DNA from: Neisseriales bacterium
GTDB lineage: Bacteria > Pseudomonadota > Gammaproteobacteria > Burkholderiales > UBA11063
DNA length: 64,000 nucleotides
Direction of reading: 5' to 3'
Assembly (NCBI GenBank): GCA_008017155.1
Contig: SSGX01000033.1
Span: forward strand, 1-64,000
Position 1 is the stretch's first letter, and the number at the start of each line of letters is the position of its first letter. Shown one piece after another: positions 45,282 through 54,922 of the stretch. The position numbers and the translations under genes are program-made. The notes under the pieces are model-generated. The model searched no databases. It was given only the letters and a program-made list of their open reading frames with translations, and was not told the origin of the DNA.

Positions 45282-47134
45282 TAGCTTACTTTCTTATCTA
45301 TAATTGAAAATCTTTTTTCATCCCAGTTACCCCAAGAAAATTTACTAGCTGGATTATCAACCACTCCGGTAGATTCAACTTTTGGGCGGGCAGCATAATC
45401 CGCATAACCTACTTCCAGTAAACGCAAGCGATTAAGAGTTAATTTTTTAAATTGTGGTTTCAAAATATTTATCTCTTCAATTCTTGTGGCAAATTCTGGA
45501 TGCTCTGAATGATATTTAGTAATGACCTGATATAGACTTTCCCAAAACTGCGACTCTGGATAACAAGCATATGTAGCAAGAATATCTGATAAATAACGAT
45601 ATAAAACTACAAATAACCCCGTCTGGATGAACTGTGCCAAATCAGCATCAGGCAAACGATAAAGTACTTTTTTCAATTCATCAGGCAGATTCATAAGCGC
45701 TTCATTATCAGACTTACTGATATTTACATCATCAATAAAATCTTTTATAACGAGTCGTTTCGGATAGTTATTTTCATCGAGTACCAGCATTGTATTTTCA
45801 CCGTGCGGCGAGTAAACAACCCCATATTTGTAAAGCCAATGCAAAAGAGGTGGAATTACAACTGTAAAGAGTTTTTCTAACCACTGATTAATTGAAAGTC
45901 CAGAGCTAGCAATTAGATCCATTATAAATGGCTGATTTTGATTGTCAATATGAATCAGTGCCGCCATAGTAATTACTTTTTCATCACTTGCTAGATAATT
46001 ACTCACACTTTCACGCCAGATAACTCCTAATAGCTCCTGATACTGATAAGGAATACCTTGTAGCTGATTATATACCGGATGAGGACAATTTATACTAGCA
46101 ACTTCACCAAGCATTATCAAACCAGTTTGTTGTAAAAATTTATCTTGACTATAAACTTCTTTAATCCATGCTGTTAATAAGGGTGCAAGCCTAGTTCGCT
46201 CATTGGGTAATCCACGATAAACGGCAGTATTAAAAATACTTAATGGCAATTTAACTTGAAATTTACTCTTATCAGTCTGATTATTAAAGCTTCGTATCGA
46301 CTGAGTTGGCAGATAGCAATCACTACTTTTACCAAGCCAAATAATCTCTTTCAAAGCTATTTCTCTGGCAAAGAGTTGAATGATTTGACGCTGCCATTGC
46401 CATTCATGTATCGGCATATAAAAATAATCTTCAGGATTTAATCCGGCATTATTCATTTCTGTATCAAATTTTCTGATTCCCTCAGTTCCAAGCTCGTTCA
46501 GGATTAGTTTCTTATAATCAAGATTTTTTATTGCCTTATACTCAGCGCATGAGGACTTGATGGCAATCCATGATAACTGTTGTAAATTGGCTGATTCTGG
46601 GGCATGTGTGAGATATTCATCATACGAAAAACCTAGGCGACCTTTATTGACGATAAACCATGGATGGGCACGCATAAACCCTTCAAGCTCTGCAGCACTT
46701 TCAAGAGCAAGAAGATGTTGATTAATATTTTGTGGATTAGCAAGTAAGTGACAATCCGCAATCAAAGTATGGTTTAATTCGCGGATCAAATGCCCCACCG
46801 TCAAACCATCTATTCCAATTTGCTGATAAATACTAGCAATAAAGTTACCTACCTGCAATTCTGAAGATTTGTTATTTTTATTAATACAGCAAATACTTTC
46901 AGGAATCACCTGCCAGCTGCCAAAGATGCGTGGACTAGCAGTAAAAATATATTTTAAATCCCGATTTATTACCAAATGATGCTCATAACTATCATCCGAA
47001 AGTTTATAGATTTTAGTTTCAATTAATTCTTCATACATAAATTCACTAAAAATCTTAGCCAACAGGTTCCGATTTACTAGCTGCCAGTAATCGGCTCTAA
47101 TTGCGTCTTTAAATAATGATTGATTTTGATTCAT
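45281..47134 (-). CDS. NIS siderophore synthetase, type C (IucC/AlcC/RhbF-like)
   Basis: 617 aa of the IucA/IucC family. The ATP and citrate site shows as AHPWFIVNKGRLGF (about 161-174), MPIHEWQWQRQII, PTQSIRSFNN and the C-terminal FhuF-like region (GVVYSPHGENTMLV, IKDFIDD). The NKGRLGF and HEWQWQ variants group it with the type-C enzymes that attach the second hydroxamate arm to a citryl-monoamide. AAGGAGAGG precedes its ATG, 25 bases after the first synthetase. A type-A partner lies just upstream. Confidence 0.88.
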   Translation of the reverse strand: MNQNQSLFKDAIRADYWQLVNRNLLAKIFSEFMYEELIETKIYKLSDDSYEHHLVINRDLKYIFTASPRIFGSWQVIPESICCINKNNKSSELQVGNFIASIYQQIGIDGLTVGHLIRELNHTLIADCHLLANPQNINQHLLALESAAELEGFMRAHPWFIVNKGRLGFSYDEYLTHAPESANLQQLSWIAIKSSCAEYKAIKNLDYKKLILNELGTEGIRKFDTEMNNAGLNPEDYFYMPIHEWQWQRQIIQLFAREIALKEIIWLGKSSDCYLPTQSIRSFNNQTDKSKFQVKLPLSIFNTAVYRGLPNERTRLAPLLTAWIKEVYSQDKFLQQTGLIMLGEVASINCPHPVYNQLQGIPYQYQELLGVIWRESVSNYLASDEKVITMAALIHIDNQNQPFIMDLIASSGLSINQWLEKLFTVVIPPLLHWLYKYGVVYSPHGENTMLVLDENNYPKRLVIKDFIDDVNISKSDNEALMNLPDELKKVLYRLPDADLAQFIQTGLFVVLYRYLSDILATYACYPESQFWESLYQVITKYHSEHPEFATRIEEINILKPQFKKLTLNRLRLLEVGYADYAARPKVESTGVVDNPASKFSWGNWDEKRFSIIDKKVS

Positions 47135-47159
47135 TTGCCTCTCCTTGGGAAATTAGTTT

Positions 47160-48947
47160 TTATCTTGTTGATGGCTGAGCCTGTATGTCACTAGCTCGTG
47201 CAAAAAATTTATACTCCTGCCAACTATTATTTTGAACATCACGCGTGGCAGAATAAAATGGGTTCTTGATCTCAAGATAAACCGATTGCTGACTAAGTGG
47301 TGCAGTTAATTCATCAAGATCCTGAAGACGAGTAGCCAAATTATCTTTCATCGGTAAAGTTTGGCTATTTAGTAGGTATTCAAGATATTTATTCGTACGC
47401 TTGCCCCACTCTTGCTGTTTTTCTAACAAAAACTCAGTAAAGATAGTCACTAATACTTTTTCATCAATATAACCGGCATAGCCAAGAGCATTGATTACTG
47501 CCATGAGACTATTACATATGAGATAGTATGTAAAATGGTGTGCCACAAATTCGCTATCACCAGAAGCAAAATGGCTAAATATATACAAAAAGGAATCAAA
47601 CTCAAGCTTCTTCTTTTCAGTGATGTAGTAACCCTGACTGTCTCGATAGTATCCACCAATAGGTAGACCATTAGCATCTAATTCAATAAGTAAATTCTGC
47701 TGATGTGCTTCAAGCGCAATTTCTTTATAACTAAATAACCAAAGTAATGGTTCAATAGTAGTTTCAATAAATCGCCTAAACCAGATTTCAGCAGTTACCC
47801 TCTCTTCTAGATTAAGTTTTGCTGCCAGCTTTGGGATAATTGTATTAAAGCGGTTACCCTCTTTAAATGGATTATCTTGGCATAAAGCCGCAATACAGCT
47901 AACATTTGGCGGCTTACCATAAAATGGATTATCCCGAATTAATACCGCAGACTCTTCAATTAATTGTCCATCATGTTTCAGGCATAAATAACCCGGATCT
48001 TTTATTGCTTTAAAAAAAGGATAGCTCTGGCTAAATTCACTCGCAATCGGAGTTTGCCAAAATTCTGTAACTGCAATTGCCCGATCAAGTTCACGCGCCT
48101 GATTCATTCGTACCGAATTGGTAATCATCACATTCAGTGACATTTTAAACATATATTCAAACTCGCGAGAGTAAAGAGTACGAATTGAAGATGTTGCCTG
48201 AAATTTTTTACCAAGAGCACCAAGGTTAATCAATTCCCCATTGGCAATCATTTGCTGTACCGACTCTAAGGAAAGTAGATAATTTGCCTGCCACGGATGT
48301 AATGGTAGCAAAGACTTACCCTCTGGGATTTTCTGAGCTGCTAGATCATCTGCGATAAGTTTGGTAAGATTTATATTAATTCTACTATCACTATGAATAA
48401 CATCCTGACTAACAAGAAAATAATGTAACTGGAATAAATTAGCAAATTCGGGATAATATTTTAAATATTCACTTTGACTAAAACCATAGCAACTTTTTGC
48501 TGAAGGATGAAGTTGATGTCCGGATAATAATGAAGATTCACTTAACGCAAAATCAACTACTAAAGAGCTTAATCCTTTAACATCAGTAATATTCTCAAGA
48601 GTTACCGCCTGATTATGAAGACTATTTTCAAGCTGCCCTCTGAATTTAACTATCTTTTCTACTTTCAGATCATCTTTTAATTTTAGCTCCTCAAGAATAA
48701 AATCAAGCACTTGCCAAAAATCAATTGACTTTATCGTATCACTAGAAACCTGATAAACTGGGAAGGACAATTGGTGACGACCAGTTGCGGAATAATAATT
48801 AAGCTTTACCCATAAAATCACACCCACCTTGGGAAAATTAATTTCCAAATAATCATTACCTTGATGCTTAATCAGCGAATAATTATCTTTACCAAACAGG
48901 TAAGAGTTTAAGAAGCTTTTCAAACTGATATTAGTAGCCAAATTCAT
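47160..48947 (-). CDS. NIS siderophore synthetase, type A (IucA/RhbC-like)
   Basis: 595 aa of the IucA/IucC family, with GHQLHPSAKSCYGFSQSEYLKYYPEF (about 143-168), LPLHPWQANYLL, and ATSSIRTLYS. The HPxxK form and the following YYPEF fit type-A synthetases, which join citrate to the first hydroxamate. The frame reaches a TTG at 48959, but GGAG there is the ribosome site of the ATG at 48947, inside the last 17 bases of the monooxygenase gene. The assignment to type A is by motif memory. Confidence 0.87.
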   Translation of the reverse strand: MNLATNISLKSFLNSYLFGKDNYSLIKHQGNDYLEINFPKVGVILWVKLNYYSATGRHQLSFPVYQVSSDTIKSIDFWQVLDFILEELKLKDDLKVEKIVKFRGQLENSLHNQAVTLENITDVKGLSSLVVDFALSESSLLSGHQLHPSAKSCYGFSQSEYLKYYPEFANLFQLHYFLVSQDVIHSDSRININLTKLIADDLAAQKIPEGKSLLPLHPWQANYLLSLESVQQMIANGELINLGALGKKFQATSSIRTLYSREFEYMFKMSLNVMITNSVRMNQARELDRAIAVTEFWQTPIASEFSQSYPFFKAIKDPGYLCLKHDGQLIEESAVLIRDNPFYGKPPNVSCIAALCQDNPFKEGNRFNTIIPKLAAKLNLEERVTAEIWFRRFIETTIEPLLWLFSYKEIALEAHQQNLLIELDANGLPIGGYYRDSQGYYITEKKKLEFDSFLYIFSHFASGDSEFVAHHFTYYLICNSLMAVINALGYAGYIDEKVLVTIFTEFLLEKQQEWGKRTNKYLEYLLNSQTLPMKDNLATRLQDLDELTAPLSQQSVYLEIKNPFYSATRDVQNNSWQEYKFFARASDIQAQPSTR

Positions 48948-50283
48948 TTTGAACTCCAAAACTCTGAAATACGGTTTTTCTCGCAGTTTTATACACCATT
49001 CGATTACAAATAGTATTTATGATTACTGAGTTACGATAAGCACCCAAGCCAAGATCCGGTGAGCCAACTCCGTGAGAATGAAGACTATTATTTTGCATAA
49101 AGATTTTGCCTACTTTTTCTCCACTAATTTTAAGACTGAAGTCAGCATTTAATACATAATTTTTTTTGCTATCCTGTTTTAATAGGCTTGCTATTGGATT
49201 TAAAATTGATAAATCTGCCGAACGGTATCCAGTTGCCAAAATAAGCGCATCTGCTTCTAACTGAAACTTTGTTTGACTTAGGCAATTGTGCACATCAAGT
49301 AAAAGCATATTATCCGATATTGATTTACCAACCGAATCAAGACTGGTATTCGCAAGCATGGTAAGTGGCTGTTGACTATTCGCAATAGTCAAACGATAAA
49401 GTGAGTCAAAAATATCAGCAATTGTTTGTTTACTTATTCCCTTATACATCATATCCTGACAACCAATTATGTCTTGGCGAGTATTTTCTGGTAAAGTATA
49501 GAAATAACTCATATAATCCGGGCTAAAGTGTTCCAGGCCAAGCTTTGAATATTCCATTGGGAAAAATCCGCCCGACCTAGTAATCCAGTTGATATGTGGC
49601 TTATTATCCTTAATTGGATTACGGTTCAATAATTCAAGGACAATCTCTCCCGCACTCTGCCCAGAACCCACTACACAGATGTTATTTTTATCAGCTAGTT
49701 CAGATGCATAATTAACAAAATCAGCCGAATGATAGACTGGCAAATTATCTGGTATCTCAAGGCTCGAAGGGATATGTGGCTTAGTTCCAACTCCAAGTGC
49801 TATATGCCTTCCTTTATAAATTTCCCGTTGATTTGTATTAAGATCATATATTTCAACATGATAAATCTTACCTTCACTATCATTATCCGCTATAGAAATA
49901 TTTGTTACTTTAGTCGAGAAACAGATATTTTGTAGTTGGCTCGCAACCCATTGACAATAGTGATTATATTCTTTACGCAAAATAAAGAAATTTTCATAGA
50001 AGTAAAACTTATACAGCCGATTATGATTATGCAAATAGTTAAAAAAAGAATACTTACTAGTAGGATCTGCCAAGCTCACTAGGTCAGCCAGAAAAGGAAC
50101 CTGCAATGTTGCACTATCAAGCATCAGCCCCGGGTGCCAGTTAAATTCAGAGGATTGTTCAATAAATAGCGTATTTAGACCATCCACATTATCTGCAAGT
50201 GCAGCTAGACCAAGATTAAATGGACCTAAACCAATACCAATTAAATCATATACTCGCATTGAATTATTTTTTATTCTTTTCAT
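48931..50283 (-). CDS. N-hydroxylating monooxygenase (IucD/PvdA/AlcA family)
   Basis: 450 aa flavoprotein that hydroxylates the side-chain amine of lysine, ornithine or a diamine, first step of hydroxamate siderophores. Visible: FAD motif DLIGIGLGPFNLGLAAL, the FNWHPGLMLDSATLQVPFLADLVSLADPTSKYSF segment, NADPH motif VVGSGQSAGE, and the closing SHGVGSPDLGLGAYR. The whole is closest in style to IucD (lysine N6-hydroxylase), but the amine cannot be read from sequence. GGGAG precedes the ATG at 50283; the gene heads the operon and is controlled by a Fur-boxed promoter. Confidence 0.9.
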   Translation of the reverse strand: MKRIKNNSMRVYDLIGIGLGPFNLGLAALADNVDGLNTLFIEQSSEFNWHPGLMLDSATLQVPFLADLVSLADPTSKYSFFNYLHNHNRLYKFYFYENFFILRKEYNHYCQWVASQLQNICFSTKVTNISIADNDSEGKIYHVEIYDLNTNQREIYKGRHIALGVGTKPHIPSSLEIPDNLPVYHSADFVNYASELADKNNICVVGSGQSAGEIVLELLNRNPIKDNKPHINWITRSGGFFPMEYSKLGLEHFSPDYMSYFYTLPENTRQDIIGCQDMMYKGISKQTIADIFDSLYRLTIANSQQPLTMLANTSLDSVGKSISDNMLLLDVHNCLSQTKFQLEADALILATGYRSADLSILNPIASLLKQDSKKNYVLNADFSLKISGEKVGKIFMQNNSLHSHGVGSPDLGLGAYRNSVIINTICNRMVYKTARKTVFQSFGVQNEFGY

Positions 50284-50321
50284 TTTATACTCCCAAACGA
50301 TAGCTGTCTATTCCAGCGATG

Positions 50322-50351
50322 ATTATAAATGCAAATGAGAATCATTATCAA
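50322..50351 (-). promoter_or_regulatory. Fur-regulated promoter of the siderophore biosynthesis operon
   Basis: Minus strand: TTGATA (50346-50351), 18-base spacer, TATAAT (50322-50327). The Fur box at 50331-50349 matches the 19-bp consensus at 16 positions by my count and lies across the -35 and the spacer, so Fe-Fur would block RNA polymerase. Confidence 0.85.
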
Positions 50352-50559
50352 TTAATATTTTTATAAATTAAGCAAACTCTTTAAATTATTCTGAAATATA
50401 TATAATTAAATCAGAATATTAAATGAAATAAATTTTCGTAAAAAAATTACACCCTACACATATCCGTATTATTATTAATTCTAGCCATTCTCAATATATT
50501 TCAAACACATAAGTAAATATTACTCACTTTTTAACTAACCTCCATATATCTGCGCTTAT

Positions 50560-50614
50560 TTGACAAGTATGATTTTTTTATTTATAATCAGCACCGCAAA
50601 TAAGAATCATTCTC
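50560..50614 (+). promoter_or_regulatory. Fur-regulated promoter of exbB-exbD-receptor-tonB
   Basis: TTGACA (50560-50565), a 17-base spacer and TATAAT (50583-50588) make a fully consensus promoter. A second Fur box at 50596-50614 (14 of 19 by my count) covers the transcription start. The rest of the 347-bp gene-free region between the two Fur boxes is AT-rich with nothing else recognised. Confidence 0.87.
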
Positions 50615-50630
50615 ATTTAAAGGTATAAAT

Positions 50631-51248
50631 ATGTCAAGTTCTATTTCTTTTTTTAGCTCATTTGGTCCAATCGCTTACCTATTATTAGTCTCAAGCATAG
50701 CAATTATTGCAATAATAATCGAACGCCTGATTGTTTTATATAGCCAGCCTAAATTCAGCAAAAAAGATTATCAACAAATAATTATCAATCTACAAAAAGG
50801 TCAATTATTAAGCATACAAAAACCAAAAATAGCAATACGCTTTAGAGATTGGCTGGAGATCTTAGCGGGGAAAACTTTTACTCTTGCTGAAGCTGAAATC
50901 ACCCTACTCTTAACTGAACTTCGTAATAAATTACAAAAACCACTGGAATGGCTAAACCTATTTGCTATCGCTGCGCCAATGATGGGATTACTTGGAACAA
51001 TTTGGAGTATGAGCCATTCATTTGCGATCTTAGGCAAAGACCTCAATAACGGCAATCTAAATAAAATGATTGAATATCTTTCAGAAGCAATGTATGCCAC
51101 GGCATTTGGGATAATTTTGGCACTAGTGAGTATGCTTGGACTATATATACTTCGGCAAAAATCAGATAAATATCTCGATGAATGCGAGTTAGCATTTAAT
51201 CGAATTAGCTTAGCAATCCAACAGCAAGGAGCTAATAAGCATGATTAA
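50631..51248 (+). CDS. exbB: ExbB proton-channel protein
   Basis: 205 aa of the MotA/TolQ/ExbB family: N-terminal helix (YLLLVSSIAIIAIIIERLIVLY), a cytoplasmic loop, and two C-terminal helices including LNLFAIAAPMMGLLGTIWSMSHSF and YATAFGIILALVSMLGLY, the channel-forming pair. With ExbD it harvests the proton gradient for TonB. AAAGG precedes the ATG. First gene of the Fur-controlled uptake operon. Confidence 0.92.
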   Translation: MSSSISFFSSFGPIAYLLLVSSIAIIAIIIERLIVLYSQPKFSKKDYQQIIINLQKGQLLSIQKPKIAIRFRDWLEILAGKTFTLAEAEITLLLTELRNKLQKPLEWLNLFAIAAPMMGLLGTIWSMSHSFAILGKDLNNGNLNKMIEYLSEAMYATAFGIILALVSMLGLYILRQKSDKYLDECELAFNRISLAIQQQGANKHD

Positions 51249-51648
51249 ATCATCCAAAACCAATAAACTATCAATCAGTGAACCAAACCTGATTCCACTA
51301 CTTGATTTCATGCTGGTATTAATTGTAATGTTTGTTTTACTCGCGGGTCCTATAAAACAAGCTGTTGACCTGCCCTTACCCGAGGTGAAACCTGGAGTTG
51401 CAAAAAGTATTGATGAAAAAAACATTACTATCAGCCTCAATACAAAGGATGATATACAAATTAATGGCAATCATTATCGGTCAATTTCCGAAATTGAAAA
51501 CTATCTAAAAACAAACCTAAATGATATACAAGAAATTACGATTGCACCGCATAAAAACCTAGAAGTAGAAACACTGATGAAGCTATTTGCTATGTCTAAG
51601 TCTCTAGGAATTAAAACTGCAAATATACAGATTGAAGAAGAAAAATAA
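51241..51648 (+). CDS. exbD: ExbD biopolymer transport protein
   Basis: 135 aa with one membrane helix (LIPLLDFMLVLIVMFVLLA), including the Asp (LLDFMLVL) that carries protons, and a periplasmic domain ending in a peptidoglycan-like fold (ITIAPHKNLEVETLMKLFAMSKSLG). Overlaps exbB by 8 bases. Confidence 0.92.
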   Translation: MIKSSKTNKLSISEPNLIPLLDFMLVLIVMFVLLAGPIKQAVDLPLPEVKPGVAKSIDEKNITISLNTKDDIQINGNHYRSISEIENYLKTNLNDIQEITIAPHKNLEVETLMKLFAMSKSLGIKTANIQIEEEK

Positions 51649-51689
51649 AGCATAGACATCAATAAAATAAGCTCAAGGATAAACAAATA

Positions 51690-53753
51690 ATGAAACGAAA
51701 TAGAAAAATATTACCAACAATACTTATCTCACTTACCTCAGCAGTATTTGCTGACGACGTAGCCAGCCAGAATAATAATTTGGAACTCGACGATATTCAG
51801 GTAGTAGCAACAAGAAAACTCTCTGCTTCTGATACTGAATTAAATAATACTATTGAAAGCGGTGAAGTTATTCCTGCGATTAGTAAATCAAAACCTGTAG
51901 ATACAGTTCATGGTACAACTTATGAACTAAATGATATGGCAGGAATATCAATTGTTGGTGGTGGACAAACTGTCAGTCAAAGTATTAGCATTGGCGGTCT
52001 TGATCGAGATAATGTAATAGTTGGAATAGATGGAGTAAATAATTATTTTTCAAATTTTGGTGGAAATAATACCCGACTACTCCCTAGCCCATATTTATTT
52101 AAAAGTGTAACGGCAAGCCAAAGTGGGAATGATATTACCTATGGCTCTGGCTATATTGGTGGAGCAGTTGACTTTACTACAGTTGACCCAGAAGATATTC
52201 TTCATGGCGACAGATTGAGTACTTTTGCAACTGTTGGGGGTAATTCAGCTACTACTGGAGCTAACCTAAATACCGGGATTGCAGCAAAAACCGGACAAGT
52301 ATCATATTTACTCGATATTGTTGGTAGCAATGATAATAATATGACAACTGCCAATGGAAGTACCCTCCCATATTCTGCCAACCAGAACTTTCAAGGATTA
52401 GCAAAAATTGCAATCGATATCAGTAAGTCGCAAAGCTTGAAACTAAGCTTCCTAAATATGCAAAATGTCGGACAATATCCAATGGCAATTGTTAATAATG
52501 CAGGTGCCACCAATCCACCAGCAAACTTTAACTATAATCAGACTCAGACCACGCTAGACTATCGCTATAATCCAGATAACCCTTATTTTGATGTAGCAGT
52601 AAAAGCATCTTATCAGACAAGTAATTATGCAGTAAATCCGATTGATACCCCAGATAGCTGGCAAACACCACAAAATATCCAGTATAACACGGGCAGTATA
52701 AAGGCACAAAACACGACAAAAGTTGCTTGGCAAAAACTACTTTATGGAATTGAAGCAACCAATATTACAGCTTCTGATGCCTATAATGGAACTACTGTGC
52801 TTAATTTTCCAAATTCAAACCAACAACTCTATGGAGCATTTTTACAAGATAGTTGGGACATAACCAAACAAATTAATATAACCGCAGGTACTCGCTATAA
52901 TGCCTATACTAGTACAAATGGAACTTTGAATAATAGTGGTTCGCTATTTACCAATCAAATTGGAATTAATTATCATTTCCTACCGGACTGGCTCGCGTAT
53001 GCTGCATATTCGGAAGGTTTTCAGGCACCTACGTTATCTAATCTATACCTAGATGGCTATCACCAATATAGTAATGGTAATGGTTATATTTATCAGCCAA
53101 ATCCAAATCTGCAACCTGAAGTCGCACATAATAAATCGATTGGGATTAAATATGACAGTTGGTTCACACCTGAGCAGCACATGACAATTGATGTAAATGG
53201 ATTCCTGAATGATGTCTCAAATTATGTCTTATGGACTTATGCTGGACAAAGTGGCTCAACTAGTGTAACGCAAATGAGTAATATTGGTAGCGCCCAACTT
53301 TATGGTTATAGCATAGCATTACAATATACAAGCCCATGGGTTTTGGTAAATACTAACTTTACCAGTACCTACGGTGCAACCCAAGATGCTTATACAACTG
53401 GAAGTAATTATATTGTACCAGCTGGTGCACCATTACCAATACCACAGGCGAAAGGCTATCTCGGGTTAGGCTTCCCAATTGAACCTGTTGATAGTGTAAT
53501 TAAAACATATCTGAATTATGCACTAACCCAGACACGTACCCCTGTTAGTGTTTATGGAAATTTACCTGAAGCGCAGGGATATGCCATACTTGGGCTTGCT
53601 TATGACTGGAAACCAAAAGGTAAGTTAAAAGGGATGAGCGCACTTATTGGTGTTGATAATTTGTTGGACAGTTATTACCAGAATTACAACGGCTATAATA
53701 TGTATCCAGCAATGGGAAGAAATATTTATGCTCAAATTGGCTATAAATACTAG
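51690..53753 (+). CDS. TonB-dependent outer-membrane receptor
   Basis: 687 aa. Signal peptide (RKILPTILISLTSAVFA), TonB box near DDIQVVAT, plug domain (GISIVGGGQTVSQSISIGGLDRDNVIVGIDGV ... YGSGYIGGAVDF) and a 22-strand-type barrel ending in YAQIGYKY, with the usual aromatic last residue. It sits between exbD and tonB and opposite the siderophore operon, so it probably imports the ferric form of that siderophore. It is not an obvious IutA by motif; related receptors also take heme or other ligands. Confidence 0.88.
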   Translation: MKRNRKILPTILISLTSAVFADDVASQNNNLELDDIQVVATRKLSASDTELNNTIESGEVIPAISKSKPVDTVHGTTYELNDMAGISIVGGGQTVSQSISIGGLDRDNVIVGIDGVNNYFSNFGGNNTRLLPSPYLFKSVTASQSGNDITYGSGYIGGAVDFTTVDPEDILHGDRLSTFATVGGNSATTGANLNTGIAAKTGQVSYLLDIVGSNDNNMTTANGSTLPYSANQNFQGLAKIAIDISKSQSLKLSFLNMQNVGQYPMAIVNNAGATNPPANFNYNQTQTTLDYRYNPDNPYFDVAVKASYQTSNYAVNPIDTPDSWQTPQNIQYNTGSIKAQNTTKVAWQKLLYGIEATNITASDAYNGTTVLNFPNSNQQLYGAFLQDSWDITKQINITAGTRYNAYTSTNGTLNNSGSLFTNQIGINYHFLPDWLAYAAYSEGFQAPTLSNLYLDGYHQYSNGNGYIYQPNPNLQPEVAHNKSIGIKYDSWFTPEQHMTIDVNGFLNDVSNYVLWTYAGQSGSTSVTQMSNIGSAQLYGYSIALQYTSPWVLVNTNFTSTYGATQDAYTTGSNYIVPAGAPLPIPQAKGYLGLGFPIEPVDSVIKTYLNYALTQTRTPVSVYGNLPEAQGYAILGLAYDWKPKGKLKGMSALIGVDNLLDSYYQNYNGYNMYPAMGRNIYAQIGYKY

Positions 53754-53766
53754 TGGACAAAGATTA

Positions 53767-54417
53767 ATGAATAATAAAATCACCTTTTTGGCAATCACAG
53801 TCTCATTAGCTTTACATGGAGTAGTTTATTATAGCTGGCAACACAAAAAAAATAGCTGGCTTCTAGCTGAGACAGCTCTAAAAACCGGCACTAGTAGCAA
53901 AGGTCTGATTGAACACCTTAATCTAGTAAGTAAACCAACAGAAACTCCAAGTAAAACACCGAATAAGCAGGCAAAACCAGTTCAAAAGCAGATGGCTATA
54001 GCAAAAAAGGTTCAAAAACCCATTACTACTATTGCTAACAAAAAAATGGCAGTCGAACAACAAAAGCCTCATGAAATAAATGCAAGCAACAATAGTAGTA
54101 ATGCAGAAGCCAGCCAACAAATAACCCAAAAGGCAAAAGTAGAATATGCGCCGCCGCCAATTAGCTACCCACCAGAAGCCATTGCCCAAAATGCTAAAGG
54201 CAAGGTAAAAGTCAAAGCTTTAATTGACATTGATGGTTCTATAAAAAATATTGAAATTCTTGTTTCAAGTGGCTACAAAATTCTTGATGAAGAAGCAATT
54301 GCATGGTTTAAAAAAGTAAAATTTAGCCCAGCACTAAGTGCAAATGAAAAGATTGCCTCAGTTGTTACCCAGACAATCTCTTTCGACCTTAACGAGACAG
54401 GACATAATAATAGCTAA
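53767..54417 (+). CDS. tonB: TonB energy-transducing protein
   Basis: 216 aa. N-terminal anchor (ITFLAITVSLALHGVVYYSW with the conserved SxxxH), a Lys/Pro-rich spacer (KPTETPSKTPNKQAKPVQKQ), and the C-terminal TonB domain (PPPISYPPEAIAQNAKGKVKVKALID ... YKILDEEAIAWFKKVKFSPAL). The ATG at 53767 lies 13 bases after the receptor stop; the longer frame overlaps the receptor and lacks the signal anchor. Dedicated to the operon's receptor. Confidence 0.9.
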   Translation: MNNKITFLAITVSLALHGVVYYSWQHKKNSWLLAETALKTGTSSKGLIEHLNLVSKPTETPSKTPNKQAKPVQKQMAIAKKVQKPITTIANKKMAVEQQKPHEINASNNSSNAEASQQITQKAKVEYAPPPISYPPEAIAQNAKGKVKVKALIDIDGSIKNIEILVSSGYKILDEEAIAWFKKVKFSPALSANEKIASVVTQTISFDLNETGHNNS

Positions 54418-54668
54418 TATTTTCGAGGTCAATCCACAATGATTAGTATCACCCCAAACAAACATTTTTGATATCGAAGGACAGGGACAAAAATATAATG
54501 GACGGCTAAATTAATACTAGTTTATATCAATCACTGAATTACAATCTAGCAAATAATATCTATTCAATTAGTAACATTCGATAATATTATAGTTTACCAA
54601 ATAGCTTAACCAAGGCAAACCTTTTTATAGACTGCACCGATCAACAAATACTTTGCTTCTTACGAAAT
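54418..54668. other. Gene-free stretch after tonB
   Basis: About 250 bases with no coding signal. I see no structure in it before the shared terminator at its right end. Confidence 0.5.
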
Positions 54669-54699
54669 ATAAAAAGCCCCATAGAATGGGGCTTTTTAT
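54669..54699. terminator. Bidirectional terminator between tonB and feo operons
   Basis: AAAAAGCCCCA (54671-54681) and TGGGGCTTTTT (54687-54697) form a perfect 11-bp stem with a 5-base loop, A- and T-rich on both sides. Confidence 0.9.
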
Positions 54700-54721
54700 A
54701 TATCGTAATTATGGCTATTGG

Positions 54722-54907
54722 CTACTTATTAATACTCTTAATTGGAATAGCCTTAAAATGCTGAATTTTATTACTACAACCACTGCCGCAACTTGAACAA
54801 CCACCACTGGCACAACTACCTGAAGATTTTTTAAATGTCTTATATAAAAATCCTGCTGCCAAGCTGACAATTATTGCCATCGCACATAAATCAATTAAGT
54901 GACTCAT
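54722..54907 (-). CDS. FeoB-associated cysteine-rich membrane protein
   Basis: 61 aa: one membrane helix (LCAMAIIVSLAAGFLYKTF) then a Cys/Gly/Ser run (SCASGGCSSCGSGCSN) with five cysteines, matching the FeoB-associated Cys-rich family. It could bind iron at the inner face of the membrane. GGAGG lies before the ATG at 54907; the frame's TTG at 54919 is part of that ribosome site. Gap to feoB is 15 bases. It takes the place of FeoC. Confidence 0.85.
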   Translation of the reverse strand: MSHLIDLCAMAIIVSLAAGFLYKTFKKSSGSCASGGCSSCGSGCSNKIQHFKAIPIKSINK

Positions 54908-54922
54908 ATCTTCCTCCAAATC

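Noticed and set aside
53647-53766. Forty-residue N-terminal extension of TonB
   Set aside because: It overlaps the receptor's last 35 codons in another frame and would put the membrane anchor far from the N-terminus.
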